In this document: piece by piece, positions 8,698-17,526 of the stretch | How the letters are laid out: every line of letters begins with the position of its first letter | Numbering within the stretch: the first letter of the stretch is position 1 | Origin: Flavobacterium salilacus subsp. salilacus | GTDB taxonomy: Bacteria > Bacteroidota > Bacteroidia > Flavobacteriales > Flavobacteriaceae | Direction: 5' to 3' | NCBI RefSeq assembly: GCF_004634195.1 | Contig: NZ_SKBP01000007.1 | Span: 62,001 to 126,000 of the forward strand | DNA length: 64,000 nucleotides | Notes under the pieces: model-generated | What the model saw: the letters and a program-made list of their open reading frames with translations, nothing else | Databases searched by the model: none | Told to the model about the DNA's origin: nothing | Program-made: the position numbers and the translations under genes

Positions 8698-9837
8698 TTA
8701 TTTTTTTGTTGTATCGGTTGTTTCTTTGGCAGCTACTTCTTTAGCGGGTGTTTCCTGATTGTTGCTGTTTTGAGGTACTATTTCCTGACCTTCTTTCAGT
8801 TTTGTAGCTCCTGCGGTTACTATTACTTCGCCCTGCTCCAGTCCGCCGGTTACTATAAAATCTTTACCGGATGTGGTGCTTGTTTCTATGATACGCGGCG
8901 TAACTTTGTTTGTTTTATCTACTACATACAGCATTTTTTTGCCCTGCATGTCTATTACAGCATTTTGGGGCACTAATATGGCTGCATCTTTTTGTACAGG
9001 CAGGCGCACTATACCGCTGCCGCCACTTCGCAGTATGGCATCGGGGTTAGGAAATGCGGCTTTAAACTCGGTAGTACCTGTGGTGGGGTTTACTAATCCG
9101 TTTACGGTTATTATTTTCCCTTTTTCGGTGTACTCGCTGCCATCTACCAGTAGTAATGATACTCCCGGTGTGTTTTTTAGTTTTGCTTCCAGTGTGTTAC
9201 CGTTAAAGTTGCGGGTAAAGTTGAGCATCTGCTTTTCGTTCATAGAAAAATAGGCGTGCATTATCTTACTGTCAGATACTGTGGTTAATGGCATTTCATC
9301 GCCTGCGCTCACAAGGCTTCCTTCTCTGTAAGGCAGGCTTCCTACTACACCGTTTACGGGTGATGTTATAGTGCCATAGCCGGCATTGGTAGCCACGCTG
9401 CTGTAGGCTGCTTTTGCCTGTGCCAGTTTTGCCTTTGCGGTTTCGAGCTGTACGTTACTGATTATGTTACGCTCTACCAGTGGTTTTAGCCTGTCAACCT
9501 CTACCTGTGCCGCATTTACATTGGCTTTTGCCGCTGCTGCATCTTCGTTCAGGCTTTGGGTTTCTATTTTAAATAATAGTTGTCCTTTTTTTACCTGCTG
9601 TCCTTCGGTTACATAAATTTTTTGGATAAATCCATCTACTTTCGGGCGAATTTCTACGTTTTGTTGCCCTTCAAGGTTAGCGGTATATTCTTCATATATT
9701 ACAGCATCTTGTGGTGCTATGGTTTGCACAGGGAAAGGTATGGGGCCTTGTGCCTGCGGAGCTTGTTGCTCTTTTTTGCCACATGCCGAAACGATTAGTA
9801 AGGCTGCTATTGCGCTTAAGAAAGATCTCTTTTTCAT
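8698..9837 (-). CDS. RND efflux periplasmic adaptor (membrane fusion protein)
   Basis: A 379-residue lipoprotein: MKKRSFLSAIAALLIVSAC with lipid Cys19. The biotinyl-lipoyl-like half motif (VTEGQQVKKGQLLFKIE), a helical hairpin rich in Ala/Lys/Glu (about residues 95-150), and the second lipoyl half (ITSPVNGVVGSLPYREGSLV) follow in order. It links the inner pump with the outer channel. The C-terminus is low in complexity (KEVAAKETTDTTKK). It starts 3 bases after the regulator stop, so regulator and pump are one transcript. Confidence 0.95.
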   Translation of the reverse strand: MKKRSFLSAIAALLIVSACGKKEQQAPQAQGPIPFPVQTIAPQDAVIYEEYTANLEGQQNVEIRPKVDGFIQKIYVTEGQQVKKGQLLFKIETQSLNEDAAAAKANVNAAQVEVDRLKPLVERNIISNVQLETAKAKLAQAKAAYSSVATNAGYGTITSPVNGVVGSLPYREGSLVSAGDEMPLTTVSDSKIMHAYFSMNEKQMLNFTRNFNGNTLEAKLKNTPGVSLLLVDGSEYTEKGKIITVNGLVNPTTGTTEFKAAFPNPDAILRSGGSGIVRLPVQKDAAILVPQNAVIDMQGKKMLYVVDKTNKVTPRIIETSTTSGKDFIVTGGLEQGEVIVTAGATKLKEGQEIVPQNSNNQETPAKEVAAKETTDTTKK

Positions 9838-9840
9838 TTG

Positions 9841-10362
9841 TTAATTATTATGCTTGTTGTGGTTATTATTGTTGTTATCTATGTCTGTTTCTGTCTTTTT
9901 AAACATTTCTATTGTTTTTATCATTAATTGCTCTATTTCCAATAGGTGTTCTTTATAAGCTGTTGCGGTTTTTAGGTTACATTGTTCTGCGGGGCATTCG
10001 GCAGTTTTTTTACGGTAGGCTATCATGCGCTCTACTATTTTCTTTTCGAAATCAATCATTTTGATGTAGCTCGAAAACCGTTCGCTTAATGGCGATGGTT
10101 TAAAGTATTTTCTTCTGTCACATGGTACGGTGTAGTACACTATCTTTCCCATTTTTAGCAGTAGGTTCAGGCTGGTAGATACAGAGCTTTTACTTGCCCC
10201 TGTACGCTCTGTAAGTTCTTCAAATGTAATTCCCGCTTTACAACTGTCTATAATAAGCGTTCCTAATATCCTGGAAGCCAGTGGCGGCAGGTTATAATGG
10301 GTTTCGAAGTGTACCCCGAATAATTCTATAATTTCCTCTTTTTCTCTTTTATCCTCATCCAT
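9841..10362 (-). CDS. GbsR/MarR-family transcriptional regulator of the efflux operon
   Basis: A 173-residue protein with a winged helix-turn-helix (about residues 28-92: SRILGTLIIDSCKAGITFEE, TGASKSSVSTSLNLLLKMGK, wing VYYTVPCDRRKYFK) followed by a long helical segment for dimerisation. This matches the GbsR-like branch of MarR regulators. It is the first gene of the efflux operon and its upstream region holds a near-perfect palindrome overlapping the promoter, so autorepression relieved by a pump substrate is likely. The tail DIDNNNNNHNKHNN is an unusual Asn-rich extension. Cys residues in CPAEQCNL could be redox or ligand sensing, but this is only a suggestion. Confidence 0.9.
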   Translation of the reverse strand: MDEDKREKEEIIELFGVHFETHYNLPPLASRILGTLIIDSCKAGITFEELTERTGASKSSVSTSLNLLLKMGKIVYYTVPCDRRKYFKPSPLSERFSSYIKMIDFEKKIVERMIAYRKKTAECPAEQCNLKTATAYKEHLLEIEQLMIKTIEMFKKTETDIDNNNNNHNKHNN

Positions 10363-10378
10363 CTTCTAAAATTTTGGA

Positions 10379-10421
10379 CAAAGATATGTATTAGTTCGAT
10401 TGGTTCGGTTAAAACCGAACC
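10379..10421 (-). promoter_or_regulatory. Promoter and palindromic operator of the efflux operon
   Basis: On the minus strand TATCTTTG (plus 10379-10386) fits TAnnTTTG. Directly upstream of it, covering the -33 region, is GGTTCGGTT-AA-AACCGAACC (10402-10421), two perfect 9-base arms. An extra half site (GTTCGAT) lies at 10394-10400. Position and symmetry suit binding by a dimeric MarR-type repressor, most likely the product of the first gene. Confidence 0.75.
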
Positions 10422-10510
10422 GAAATAAACGTTAAATATTAGTTAATAAAACCGATGTATTTTACTACATCGTTTTCGTTTCGGGTTTTACTCTCCGGGA
10501 TGGTTTTAAC

Positions 10511-10543
10511 AAAAAAATCCTCTAACAGCACTGTTAGAGGATT
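10511..10543 (-). terminator. Terminator of the RlpA gene pair
   Basis: Perfect 13-base stem: AATCCTCTAACAG (10516-10528) with CTGTTAGAGGATT (10531-10543) and a 2-base loop as drawn (the real loop will open further). The A-run at 10511-10517 gives the U-tract on the minus strand. Confidence 0.85.
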
Positions 10544-10567
10544 GATATTTTTTTGAGTATCTGTTTG

Positions 10568-10966
10568 CTATTTGGCAACTTCCATAGTTACATCCAGCAT
10601 GCCTTTGTTTTTATCGTGGGTAATTTCCATCCATGCTTTTTTGGAGAGGTCTATATCGCGCCCTTTGGTAAAAGGTCCTCTGTCGTTTATTTTTACGACT
10701 ACTGATTTTCCGTTGGCTTTGTTAGTAACTTTTACCATAGTGCCAAAGGGTAGTTTTTTATGTGCAGCGGTATATTTGCTGTTGCTGAATTTTTCGCCAC
10801 TGGCGGTTTTCCTGCCGTTAAACTTATCGGCATAATAACAGGCTACTGCTTTGTTGTCGTATGAGCTATAGGAGCCTGATGATTTTGATGTTGTTATTTT
10901 TTTTGATGAGGAACAGGCTGCCAGGAGCATGGCGGATACAAAAAGTATAAAAATGCGTTTTGCCAT
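10568..10966 (-). CDS. RlpA-like double-psi beta-barrel lipoprotein
   Basis: A 132-residue protein with lipoprotein signal [18 protein letters not shown] followed by a Ser/Lys-rich spacer and a compact double-psi beta-barrel: [55 protein letters not shown]. The Asp in NDRGPF is the residue expected for lytic transglycosylase activity in RlpA. The SPOR domain of classical RlpA is absent, as is frequent in short Bacteroidetes forms. It lies 8 bases after a close paralogue, so this is a tandem duplication in one operon. Confidence 0.88.
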   Translation of the reverse strand: MAKRIFILFVSAMLLAACSSSKKITTSKSSGSYSSYDNKAVACYYADKFNGRKTASGEKFSNSKYTAAHKKLPFGTMVKVTNKANGKSVVVKINDRGPFTKGRDIDLSKKAWMEITHDKNKGMLDVTMEVAK

Positions 10967-10974
10967 TGATGTGT

Positions 10975-11391
10975 TTATTTGTTTTCGATGATTTCTAAGT
11001 TAACCTTTATTATCCCCGCATTTTTACTGGCTATTGTGGTAAAGGCTTTTTTGGTAATGTCTATTTCCAGTTTTTTGCTATACGGCCCTCTGTCGTTTAC
11101 CCTCACATCTACCCACTTGCCATTGGTTCGGTTGGTAACGCGCACCATAGTGCCAAAGGGCAGGGTTTTGTGAGCAGCGGTATATTTAGTATTGTCAAAA
11201 CGTTCGCCACTGCTGGTTTTTCTGCCGTTAAATTTATCGGCATAATAGGTGGCAACTACGTTTTGCTTATATTGTTTCAGCTTTACCTCTTCGGTATCTC
11301 CCGGTTGATGACGGTTGTTATACACGGTAGTAAAACCTGTAATAGCCATGAGCATCAGGCTTGCCGCCAAGAGTATAATACTTTTTTTCAT
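10975..11391 (-). CDS. RlpA-like double-psi beta-barrel protein, paralogue
   Basis: A 138-residue protein with signal sequence [19 protein letters not shown] but no lipobox cysteine, so exported rather than lipidated. The barrel is almost the same as in the downstream gene ([52 protein letters not shown]). The pair therefore differs mainly in localisation: one soluble or loosely attached, one lipid anchored. Probably co-transcribed with the downstream copy and perhaps with the membrane protein gene 36 bases upstream. Confidence 0.86.
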   Translation of the reverse strand: MKKSIILLAASLMLMAITGFTTVYNNRHQPGDTEEVKLKQYKQNVVATYYADKFNGRKTSSGERFDNTKYTAAHKTLPFGTMVRVTNRTNGKWVDVRVNDRGPYSKKLEIDITKKAFTTIASKNAGIIKVNLEIIENK

Positions 11392-11427
11392 AAAGATAAG
11401 GAAAGCCCTGTAACTGGCTGTACTATA

Positions 11428-11868
11428 TTAGTTTAACCATGCGCTCCACGGTATCCTGCTAAGCAGTAATACAAGCCCTATGGCATATAGATAGGCTATT
11501 TTTTTGAACTTCGCGCTGCTTTCGGTTGCTTTTTTATGAGCCGACCAGCCTATAGTTATTATTACAAGTGCTATTATGTTGGTTAGCGGATGCTCTACCA
11601 CATACAGCCTCAGGGTGCTGTCTTTCATTGCAGCTCCCATTCCTGATGCTTTTACGGCTTCAAAATAAGGAGATGTAAACAGCAGCGTTAATCCTAAAAC
11701 TAACTGTGTGTGTGCAAATGCAAGGGCAATAAGGGCTATTTGCCTGTCTTTTTTAAGAAAAGGTCTTTTGGCACTAAGCCCTGCAAAAGCGTTTAGGGCA
11801 GCAATTAATAAAAGCCCAAGCACGGCAAAGGCGATATAAGAGTGTAGTTCCTGAAGGGTAGCGTACAT
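11428..11868 (-). CDS. Four-helix membrane protein (cytochrome b-like, function unknown)
   Basis: A 146-residue protein with four hydrophobic segments (about residues 11-30, 45-65, 93-112, 124-142). Histidines near helix ends (ELHSYIAF, FAHTQLVL, VVEHPLTN) could be haem ligands; similar proteins in Flavobacteriaceae are sometimes labelled cytochrome B-like, but this is not demonstrated. The minus-strand TATTTTTG at plus 11900-11907 is a good -7 element about 32 bases before the start. It may lead an operon with the two RlpA genes, since the gap to the next gene is 36 bases. Confidence 0.7.
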   Translation of the reverse strand: MYATLQELHSYIAFAVLGLLLIAALNAFAGLSAKRPFLKKDRQIALIALAFAHTQLVLGLTLLFTSPYFEAVKASGMGAAMKDSTLRLYVVEHPLTNIIALVIITIGWSAHKKATESSAKFKKIAYLYAIGLVLLLSRIPWSAWLN

Positions 11869-11958
11869 AGTTTTAAAACTTTTTAGGATTGGTTTTATGC
11901 AAAAATAAACATTTTACCCTATGATTGACAGATAAATGGTTATATGCCTCGAAAAAAA

Positions 11959-11987
11959 TAAGCCCCGCAATGTTCACGCGGGGCTTA
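11959..11987 (-). terminator. Terminator of the TonB-dependent receptor gene
   Basis: Perfect stem TAAGCCCCGC (11959-11968) with GCGGGGCTTA (11978-11987), nine-base loop, A-run just outside on the plus strand (11952-11957). Confidence 0.85.
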
Positions 11988-12022
11988 TACTAAAACTAAC
12001 CTATATGAAAATAAAAACTATT

Positions 12023-14656
12023 CTAGAATTTAAACTTCATGCTGAAGTTCCACGTACGTCCGTTACCAAAGTAACCAAAGTTGTTTACGTTAACACCTTT
12101 GTAGGTAGTATCACCTTCTTCTACAGGGTTTGCAGAAGTTAACTGAGAAAGATATACTTCATCAAATACGTTATTTACGTTAACACGGAATGTTAATGCG
12201 CTTTTTGCAAATTTCATGTTGTAAGTAAGACCCGCATCAACAATGTCGTATGACGGCAACTCTACGTTATCTTTAGTAACCGCTATTGCATAAAGGTTGT
12301 CATACGTTCTCCAGTCAGAATCAATAGAGAAGTTAGGTGTAATTTTGTATATAGCGCCAAGACCTACTGTAGTTTGTGCACCACCGCCTACTTTACCGCC
12401 GTCAACCTCTATAACCTGCTCGCCTACTACAGGCTCATCATCCATTGTGTACTGACCATCGGCAACAAGATTTTGGTTTTCGTCAAATACTCTTACATAT
12501 ACATCATCATCATATTCCCAGTTACCAAGAGATGCAAAACCTTTTACGTCAAGAGCTTTAAGCGGTCTTGCTGTAAAGCTAAGCTCTAAACCTTGGTGAA
12601 GCTGGCTCACACCGGAGTTGTTGATGTATAATACATCATCATTATCTGAAAAATCAGACTCTGTAGTTACCCTGTCTTTCCAGCTTGTGCTGTAAGCATC
12701 AAGATCAATGTCTATAAATGAGCTTCTGAAACGGTATCCTGCTTCAAAACCTGTAATTTTTTCGTTTTCAGTAAGTGGGTTAACATCGTTACCAAAGTTC
12801 AGGTAAATGTTATCGTGGTAAGGTTGCTTAGAGTAGTAACCGGCATTAACAAAAACGGTGTGTTGCTCTGTAATGTTATAACTACCACCGGCTTTAATAT
12901 TGTAACCTGTGTTGTTTACTTTGTCAGACTCTTCTTCGGCAGCTACATAACCAAACCTGTCCCAACGGATGTGTGATTGTGTAGATACTGATCCTTGAGC
13001 GAATGCAGAGAAATCGGTAGTAGCATATTCTATCTGCCCGAAGATACCGCCGTAGCTGATTCTTTCGTCATAGTCATAATTTACTTTTTGGTTATCGTCA
13101 GGATTGTTGGTAAACGCACTCCAAGGGTTTGCGCTAAACTGATCAGTTACTATATAACCGTCAGGATATTGTGCATTATCGTTTACTTCAAAACCGTTAA
13201 GACCTAAAAAGTTAGATATCTCTCTGTAGTGTGTACCTTTGTACGTTCTTATATCAAGACCCGCATTGTAGCTAAGGTTTTCGCTTATTTTGTGGTTAAA
13301 GTTAGTTACCAAACCATACCATGCGTGGTTGTTAACAGAGTTACGGATGGCATAAGCTTTCTCACCTTCATCTCTGCTAAGGGTACCTATACCGCCGGGA
13401 AGTGCCATATTGTTATCTCTGATAGTTTCAAAGTCTATATGTCCATCGCTGGTAGTTTCTTTTCCGTTACCCCAGTTACCTGTTCCGCCACCACGACCCC
13501 AAGAAGCGTAAAGTACTGTAGAAAGCTCCATATCGCTGTTGATGGTAAAATCCCAGTTAAGGTTAGCCACAGGCTTGTGGTAGTAATTTCTTCTTTCGCT
13601 CAGGTAATCTCCGTCAAGAAAACCATAGTTGTTGTTATACTTTCTGCCATATCTCTGGAAATCAGATATTCTTTTAGTAAAGTTTTGGTCGTGTAGCTGT
13701 GGCGCACCAAACACAAGAAGATTGAAAAGGTGTTTTTCGTTTGGCTTATACCCGAAAGAAAGGAAATAGTTATAACCCTCACCATAGGTACCGCGGTTGT
13801 AACCGTCGCCACTCCATTTAGTAAGCATAGCACTCACACCAAAACCGTTTTCCATCATACCGGTGCTGTAGGCAAGTGTAGTTTTCTGGTAGTTGTCGTT
13901 ACCTATCATAGACTGTGCAAAACCACCTCTTTGCATATCAGTAGCCTTCGTTACAATATTTATAGTACCACCTACCGATGATATGGCAAGTTTAGACGAA
14001 CCAAGACCTCTTTGTACCTGTACAGAGTTGGCAATATCCGTCATACCGCTCCAGTTAGACCAGTACATATTACCATCTTCCATACCGTTTATCGGCTGAC
14101 CGTTAAGCAGGAAAGCAGTATTGGTTTGGTTAAAACCACGTGTGTACATTTGCGTATCACCAAAACCGCCTGCCTGACTGGCAATATATACCGAAGGTGT
14201 ATTTTTCATTACCTCAGTAAAGTCGTTCTGACCTGATTTTTGCTGAATTTCTCTTCTGCTGATAGTTGATACCGCAACAGGCGTTTTCCTGTCCTGCTCA
14301 AGGTCAATTACCCCACGACCCACTATCACTACAGCCTCAAGCTCTTCAGCATCTTCTGTTAGTGCAACAGTGCCCATGTCAAGCGTTTGACCCGGAGTAA
14401 TTGTAAAAGGAATAGTTTGGCTTTGAAAACCAAGGTAAGAAACTACCAGTTCGCCCGATGTAGTGCTTGTAGTTAGCGTAAACACACCATTAATATCGGC
14501 AGACGCGCTGTCGGCAGTACCCTTTACGGTAACACTGGCAGCAGGCAATGGCATTTGCCCGTCGGTAACAGTACCGGTAATTGTTTCCTGAGCCCATGCA
14601 AAGGACGATACAAGCATGGCTGAAAAAATGAATAAAAGTTGTGTAATGTTTTTCAT
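12023..14656 (-). CDS. TonB-dependent outer-membrane receptor
   Basis: An 877-residue protein from the start at 14656, which gives the signal peptide MKNITQLLFIFSAMLVSSFAWAQ; starts at 14668 or 14707 only add non-signal residues. In order: a carboxypeptidase-regulatory-like beta-sandwich (ETITGTVTDGQMPLPAASV), a plug domain (about residues 95-215, with NTPSVYIASQAGGFGDTQ and VQRGLGSSKLAISSVGGTIN), and a 22-strand barrel ending in the aromatic NGRTWNFSMKFKF. It imports a large substrate through the outer membrane using TonB-ExbBD. No SusD partner or enzyme gene is adjacent, so it is not a SusC-type glycan system; the substrate (siderophore, metal chelate or other) is open. Confidence 0.93.
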   Translation of the reverse strand: MKNITQLLFIFSAMLVSSFAWAQETITGTVTDGQMPLPAASVTVKGTADSASADINGVFTLTTSTTSGELVVSYLGFQSQTIPFTITPGQTLDMGTVALTEDAEELEAVVIVGRGVIDLEQDRKTPVAVSTISRREIQQKSGQNDFTEVMKNTPSVYIASQAGGFGDTQMYTRGFNQTNTAFLLNGQPINGMEDGNMYWSNWSGMTDIANSVQVQRGLGSSKLAISSVGGTINIVTKATDMQRGGFAQSMIGNDNYQKTTLAYSTGMMENGFGVSAMLTKWSGDGYNRGTYGEGYNYFLSFGYKPNEKHLFNLLVFGAPQLHDQNFTKRISDFQRYGRKYNNNYGFLDGDYLSERRNYYHKPVANLNWDFTINSDMELSTVLYASWGRGGGTGNWGNGKETTSDGHIDFETIRDNNMALPGGIGTLSRDEGEKAYAIRNSVNNHAWYGLVTNFNHKISENLSYNAGLDIRTYKGTHYREISNFLGLNGFEVNDNAQYPDGYIVTDQFSANPWSAFTNNPDDNQKVNYDYDERISYGGIFGQIEYATTDFSAFAQGSVSTQSHIRWDRFGYVAAEEESDKVNNTGYNIKAGGSYNITEQHTVFVNAGYYSKQPYHDNIYLNFGNDVNPLTENEKITGFEAGYRFRSSFIDIDLDAYSTSWKDRVTTESDFSDNDDVLYINNSGVSQLHQGLELSFTARPLKALDVKGFASLGNWEYDDDVYVRVFDENQNLVADGQYTMDDEPVVGEQVIEVDGGKVGGGAQTTVGLGAIYKITPNFSIDSDWRTYDNLYAIAVTKDNVELPSYDIVDAGLTYNMKFAKSALTFRVNVNNVFDEVYLSQLTSANPVEEGDTTYKGVNVNNFGYFGNGRTWNFSMKFKF

Positions 14657-14970
14657 TGTTTTGAGCATTGAATTTAGGTTATTAGCCAAAAATCGACCAT
14701 TATACACATCAAAAAGTTATGTTAATATTAAGAAGAATGCAGTTTACAGAAAGTTGACTTTAAGGGTGCATTTCTTTTAAGAATTAGCCTGTGTATGCTA
14801 TATTCAGAAATGTTAAAATTTGTTTTTTTTAACCTATTTTTAATGTACTGTTCTTGGTAAAAAAGCATATAATTTATATGCGTGCATTGTTTTTTTAGGT
14901 CGCTATAATAACCCCCGGTATCTGTATATTTATACAAGGCACCTTAGGGTTATACTATTAAATATTACAG

Positions 14971-14978
14971 TATTTTTG
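14971..14978 (+). promoter_or_regulatory. -7 promoter element of dinB, almost at the start codon
   Basis: TATTTTTG at 14971-14978 ends only 4 bases before the dinB ATG at 14983. With the usual 4-7 bases from the -7 element to the first base of the RNA, the transcript would begin at or within a few bases of the ATG. The rest of the spacer 14657-14970 holds a short palindrome (GCATAT...ATATGC at 14865-14881) and nothing else clear. Confidence 0.6.
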
Positions 14979-14982
14979 TGGT

Positions 14983-16077
14983 ATGGAAACGCAGTTATCC
15001 CAACGTAAAATAATCCATATTGATATGGATGCTTTTTATGCCTCTGTAGAACAAAGGGATAACCCCCAACTGCGAGGAAAACCCTTAGTTGTGGGCGGTG
15101 GCGAAAAAAGGGGAGTAGTAGCGGCAGCCAGCTATGAAGCCCGAAAATATGGCGTGCGCAGCGCTATGAGCGGGTATCTTGCCAAAAAAAGATGCCCTGA
15201 GCTTATATTTGTAAAACCCCGTTTTGAACGCTATCGTGAGATATCGCAAAGCATTCGCAAAATATTTTTTGAATATACTGATTTGGTCGAACCCCTGTCG
15301 TTAGATGAAGCCTACCTGGATATAACCCAAAACAAAAAAGGCAACCCCAGCGCTACCATGATAGCCCGCGAAATAAGGCAACGCATTTTTGACGAAACGG
15401 GCTTAACGGCTTCGGCAGGGATATCCATCAATAAATTTATTGCCAAAGTGGCGAGTGACTATAACAAGCCCAACGGACAAAAAACGGTAAACCCCGATGA
15501 GGTGCTTACTTTTCTGGAAGAGCTGCCCATAGGCAAGTTTTATGGTGTGGGCAAGGTAACCACCCAAAAAATGTATCAGTTGGGTATTTTTACCGGAAAA
15601 GACCTGAAGGCAAAAACCGAAGATTACCTGGTGCAGCATTTTGGCAAATCGGGCGGGTACTACTACCATGTGGTGCGGGGCATACACAACAGTGAGGTAA
15701 AGCCCGACAGGATTGCAAAAAGTGTGGGTACAGAGCATACTTTTTTTGAAAACCTCGTGTCTGAAGTGTTTATGGAAGAAAAGCTGGTGCATATTGCGGA
15801 AGAACTGGAACGCAGGCTAAAGAAAAAGAAGATAGCAGGCAAAACCATAACACTGAAAATAAAGTACAGCGACTTTACGGTGCAAACCCGAAGCAAAACA
15901 CTGCCTTATTATATAAATGATAAAAACCTGATGCTGGAAATGGTAAAAGAGTTGCTGTATCAGGAGCGAATAAAAGAGTCAGTACGCTTGCTGGGCATAT
16001 CGCTCTCCAACCTTAATATTGATACGGCTAAGGGTGAAAAGAAAGCGGTTGCGGTACAGTTGCAATTTGATTTTTAA
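14983..16077 (+). CDS. dinB: DNA polymerase IV (Y-family translesion polymerase)
   Basis: A 364-residue polymerase of normal length. The palm carries the metal-binding motifs IHIDMDAFYASVEQRDN (residues 12-28) and PLSLDEAYLDIT (about residues 104-115). A helix-hairpin-helix thumb (ELPIGKFYGVGKVTTQKM) and a little-finger domain (about residues 240-350) follow. It copies past damaged bases with low fidelity. The C-terminus KAVAVQLQFDF contains a plausible beta-clamp binding peptide (QLQFDF). Single gene with its own promoter element and a terminator; no LexA-box was recognised. Confidence 0.96.
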   Translation: METQLSQRKIIHIDMDAFYASVEQRDNPQLRGKPLVVGGGEKRGVVAAASYEARKYGVRSAMSGYLAKKRCPELIFVKPRFERYREISQSIRKIFFEYTDLVEPLSLDEAYLDITQNKKGNPSATMIAREIRQRIFDETGLTASAGISINKFIAKVASDYNKPNGQKTVNPDEVLTFLEELPIGKFYGVGKVTTQKMYQLGIFTGKDLKAKTEDYLVQHFGKSGGYYYHVVRGIHNSEVKPDRIAKSVGTEHTFFENLVSEVFMEEKLVHIAEELERRLKKKKIAGKTITLKIKYSDFTVQTRSKTLPYYINDKNLMLEMVKELLYQERIKESVRLLGISLSNLNIDTAKGEKKAVAVQLQFDF

Positions 16078-16087
16078 GCATAAAAAA

Positions 16088-16105
16088 AGCTGCCATAAGG
16101 CAGCT
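16088..16105 (+). terminator. Terminator after dinB
   Basis: AGCTGCC (16088-16094) pairs with GGCAGCT (16099-16105), four-base loop. The A-run before it favours function on the minus strand too, for the convergent lipoprotein gene. Confidence 0.65.
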
Positions 16106-16131
16106 ACTTCATTTTACTATGTACATTTAGT

Positions 16132-16590
16132 TTATTTTGTTGTTGATTTAATATAAATATAATCTAACATACCGTTACCGTTTCCTACAACATTGATTTC
16201 TTTTACATTTTCAATATACTGCCAATATAGAGAATTAGGCTGAGTTGATTCAGGTTCTACTAAAGGAAGTCCAATTGATTGAAGAGTGTTTTTGTCTAAT
16301 TCATAATCGGAAACATTATTTATAGTTATCCAATCTGCTTTTCCGTTAATATAAACTATTTCAAATTTATCATTCTTGTAGAAACATTTTTCACATGGTA
16401 TTTCTTTACAAGGAGTATTACTGGGGCTAACTGATTCAGTATTATTTGGTGACCCAAGTATTTTTTCTACTTCCTCTTTTTCTTGTCCTGCAATTTTAGT
16501 GATATCAATAATTAAATCAGGGTCTTTCTTTGTTTCACCACAGGAAGTTAAAGACATAATCAAAATTAGAGAAGCAATTAGATTTTTCAT
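16132..16590 (-). CDS. Lipoprotein of unknown function
   Basis: A 152-residue protein with signal MKNLIASLILIMSLTSC. The mature part has a segment KIAGQEKEEVEKILGSPNN that resembles the helix-turn of BamE/SmpA-like small lipoproteins, then a strand-rich region with CKEIPCEKCFYKNDKFEIVYINGKA. Three Cys (C-x4-C-x2-C) in the middle could form a disulfide or bind metal. I cannot assign a family with confidence. The gene has an AT-rich composition compared with dinB. Confidence 0.65.
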   Translation of the reverse strand: MKNLIASLILIMSLTSCGETKKDPDLIIDITKIAGQEKEEVEKILGSPNNTESVSPSNTPCKEIPCEKCFYKNDKFEIVYINGKADWITINNVSDYELDKNTLQSIGLPLVEPESTQPNSLYWQYIENVKEINVVGNGNGMLDYIYIKSTTK

Positions 16591-16626
16591 GTTAGTTGGA
16601 TTAATAAATATTAATAATTTTTCTAT

Positions 16627-17394
16627 TTAGTCTTTTAATTTAGACAGTAATCTTAAAAATTCAAGGTACAGCCATACCAGCGTAAGCATTAGCGCCATAG
16701 CACTTACCCACTCCATGTTTTTGGGCAACCTGCGTTTTGCGCCCTGTTCTATAAGGTCGAAATCCATAAAAAGGTTTAAAGCTGCAATAACAATAACAAA
16801 TACGCTAAAACCGATACTCATTAACGAATTATCATGGTGAAACATTTGAACGCCAAACATAGATAACACAATAGAGATAAGGTAGTATGTACCAATAGCA
16901 AGTGTAGATGCTATTACTACTGATTTGAATTGCTCTGTAACTTTTACTACTTTAAATCGGTACAGCAGGAAGCACACCAATGCCGTTACAAAAGTGCCAC
17001 CCACAGCCTCCAGCACAATACCGGGATACATGGCTTCGAAAAAAACAGAGATACCGCCTACAAATACCCCTTCAAGCACTGCATAGGCAGGCACTAAGTA
17101 ATGGGCATAATCAGGTTTTCGCATGGCTATTATGGCTACAATAAAAGCTGTAATGGCTCCGCCTATTATGAACGGAAATATGTTTACACCCATGTATGCC
17201 AAGTTCCATACTACAAATGCGGCACTTACCAGTAATATTAGTGTAAGCAAGCTTTTATTTATAGCACCTTGTACCGACATGGTGTTGTTATAGTCTATAA
17301 TTTCAACAGGGCGACCATCGGTGTCATATACAGTAGTAGCACCGGCTTTGTAAGCCTTGTTGTTTAATAAAGGATTGTTCGATTTTAATTCCAT
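16627..17394 (-). CDS. Bax inhibitor-1/YccA family membrane protein
   Basis: A 255-residue protein with seven hydrophobic segments and the family pattern of an N-terminal soluble stretch (about residues 1-45) followed by tightly packed helices. The C-terminal part ALNLFMDFDLIEQGAKRRLPKNMEW has the acidic residues (MDFDLIE) that form the pH-sensing, calcium-leak site in characterised relatives. In bacteria the role is linked to membrane protein quality control (YccA inhibits FtsH); the role here is inferred. A good minus-strand promoter lies upstream. Confidence 0.92.
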   Translation of the reverse strand: MELKSNNPLLNNKAYKAGATTVYDTDGRPVEIIDYNNTMSVQGAINKSLLTLILLVSAAFVVWNLAYMGVNIFPFIIGGAITAFIVAIIAMRKPDYAHYLVPAYAVLEGVFVGGISVFFEAMYPGIVLEAVGGTFVTALVCFLLYRFKVVKVTEQFKSVVIASTLAIGTYYLISIVLSMFGVQMFHHDNSLMSIGFSVFVIVIAALNLFMDFDLIEQGAKRRLPKNMEWVSAMALMLTLVWLYLEFLRLLSKLKD

Positions 17395-17419
17395 GTGTTT
17401 AATAATTAGAATAGGGATT

Positions 17420-17450
17420 CAAATATAATTTATTTTGGTGTATTAATCAA
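17420..17450 (-). promoter_or_regulatory. Promoter of the Bax inhibitor-1 gene
   Basis: On the minus strand TTG (plus 17448-17450), 20 bases, then TATATTTG (plus 17420-17427), a full match to the Bacteroidetes -33/-7 arrangement. The start codon follows 25 bases later. Confidence 0.65.
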
Positions 17451-17526
17451 AAAGTATGCCCGATTGAATGATTTATTAATATGCACTATATTTTGAATAT
17501 GTGCAGATAAGACTAAGTAATTGTTG

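Noticed and set aside
12023..14656. SusC-type polysaccharide utilisation locus
   Set aside because: No SusD gene or glycoside hydrolase nearby and the receptor lacks the SusC length and sequence features.
14728..14937. 69-codon minus-strand frame in the spacer between the TonB receptor and dinB
   Set aside because: Composition is that of AT-rich spacer, no signal, domain or promoter fits, and it is only separated from the receptor gene by poor sequence.
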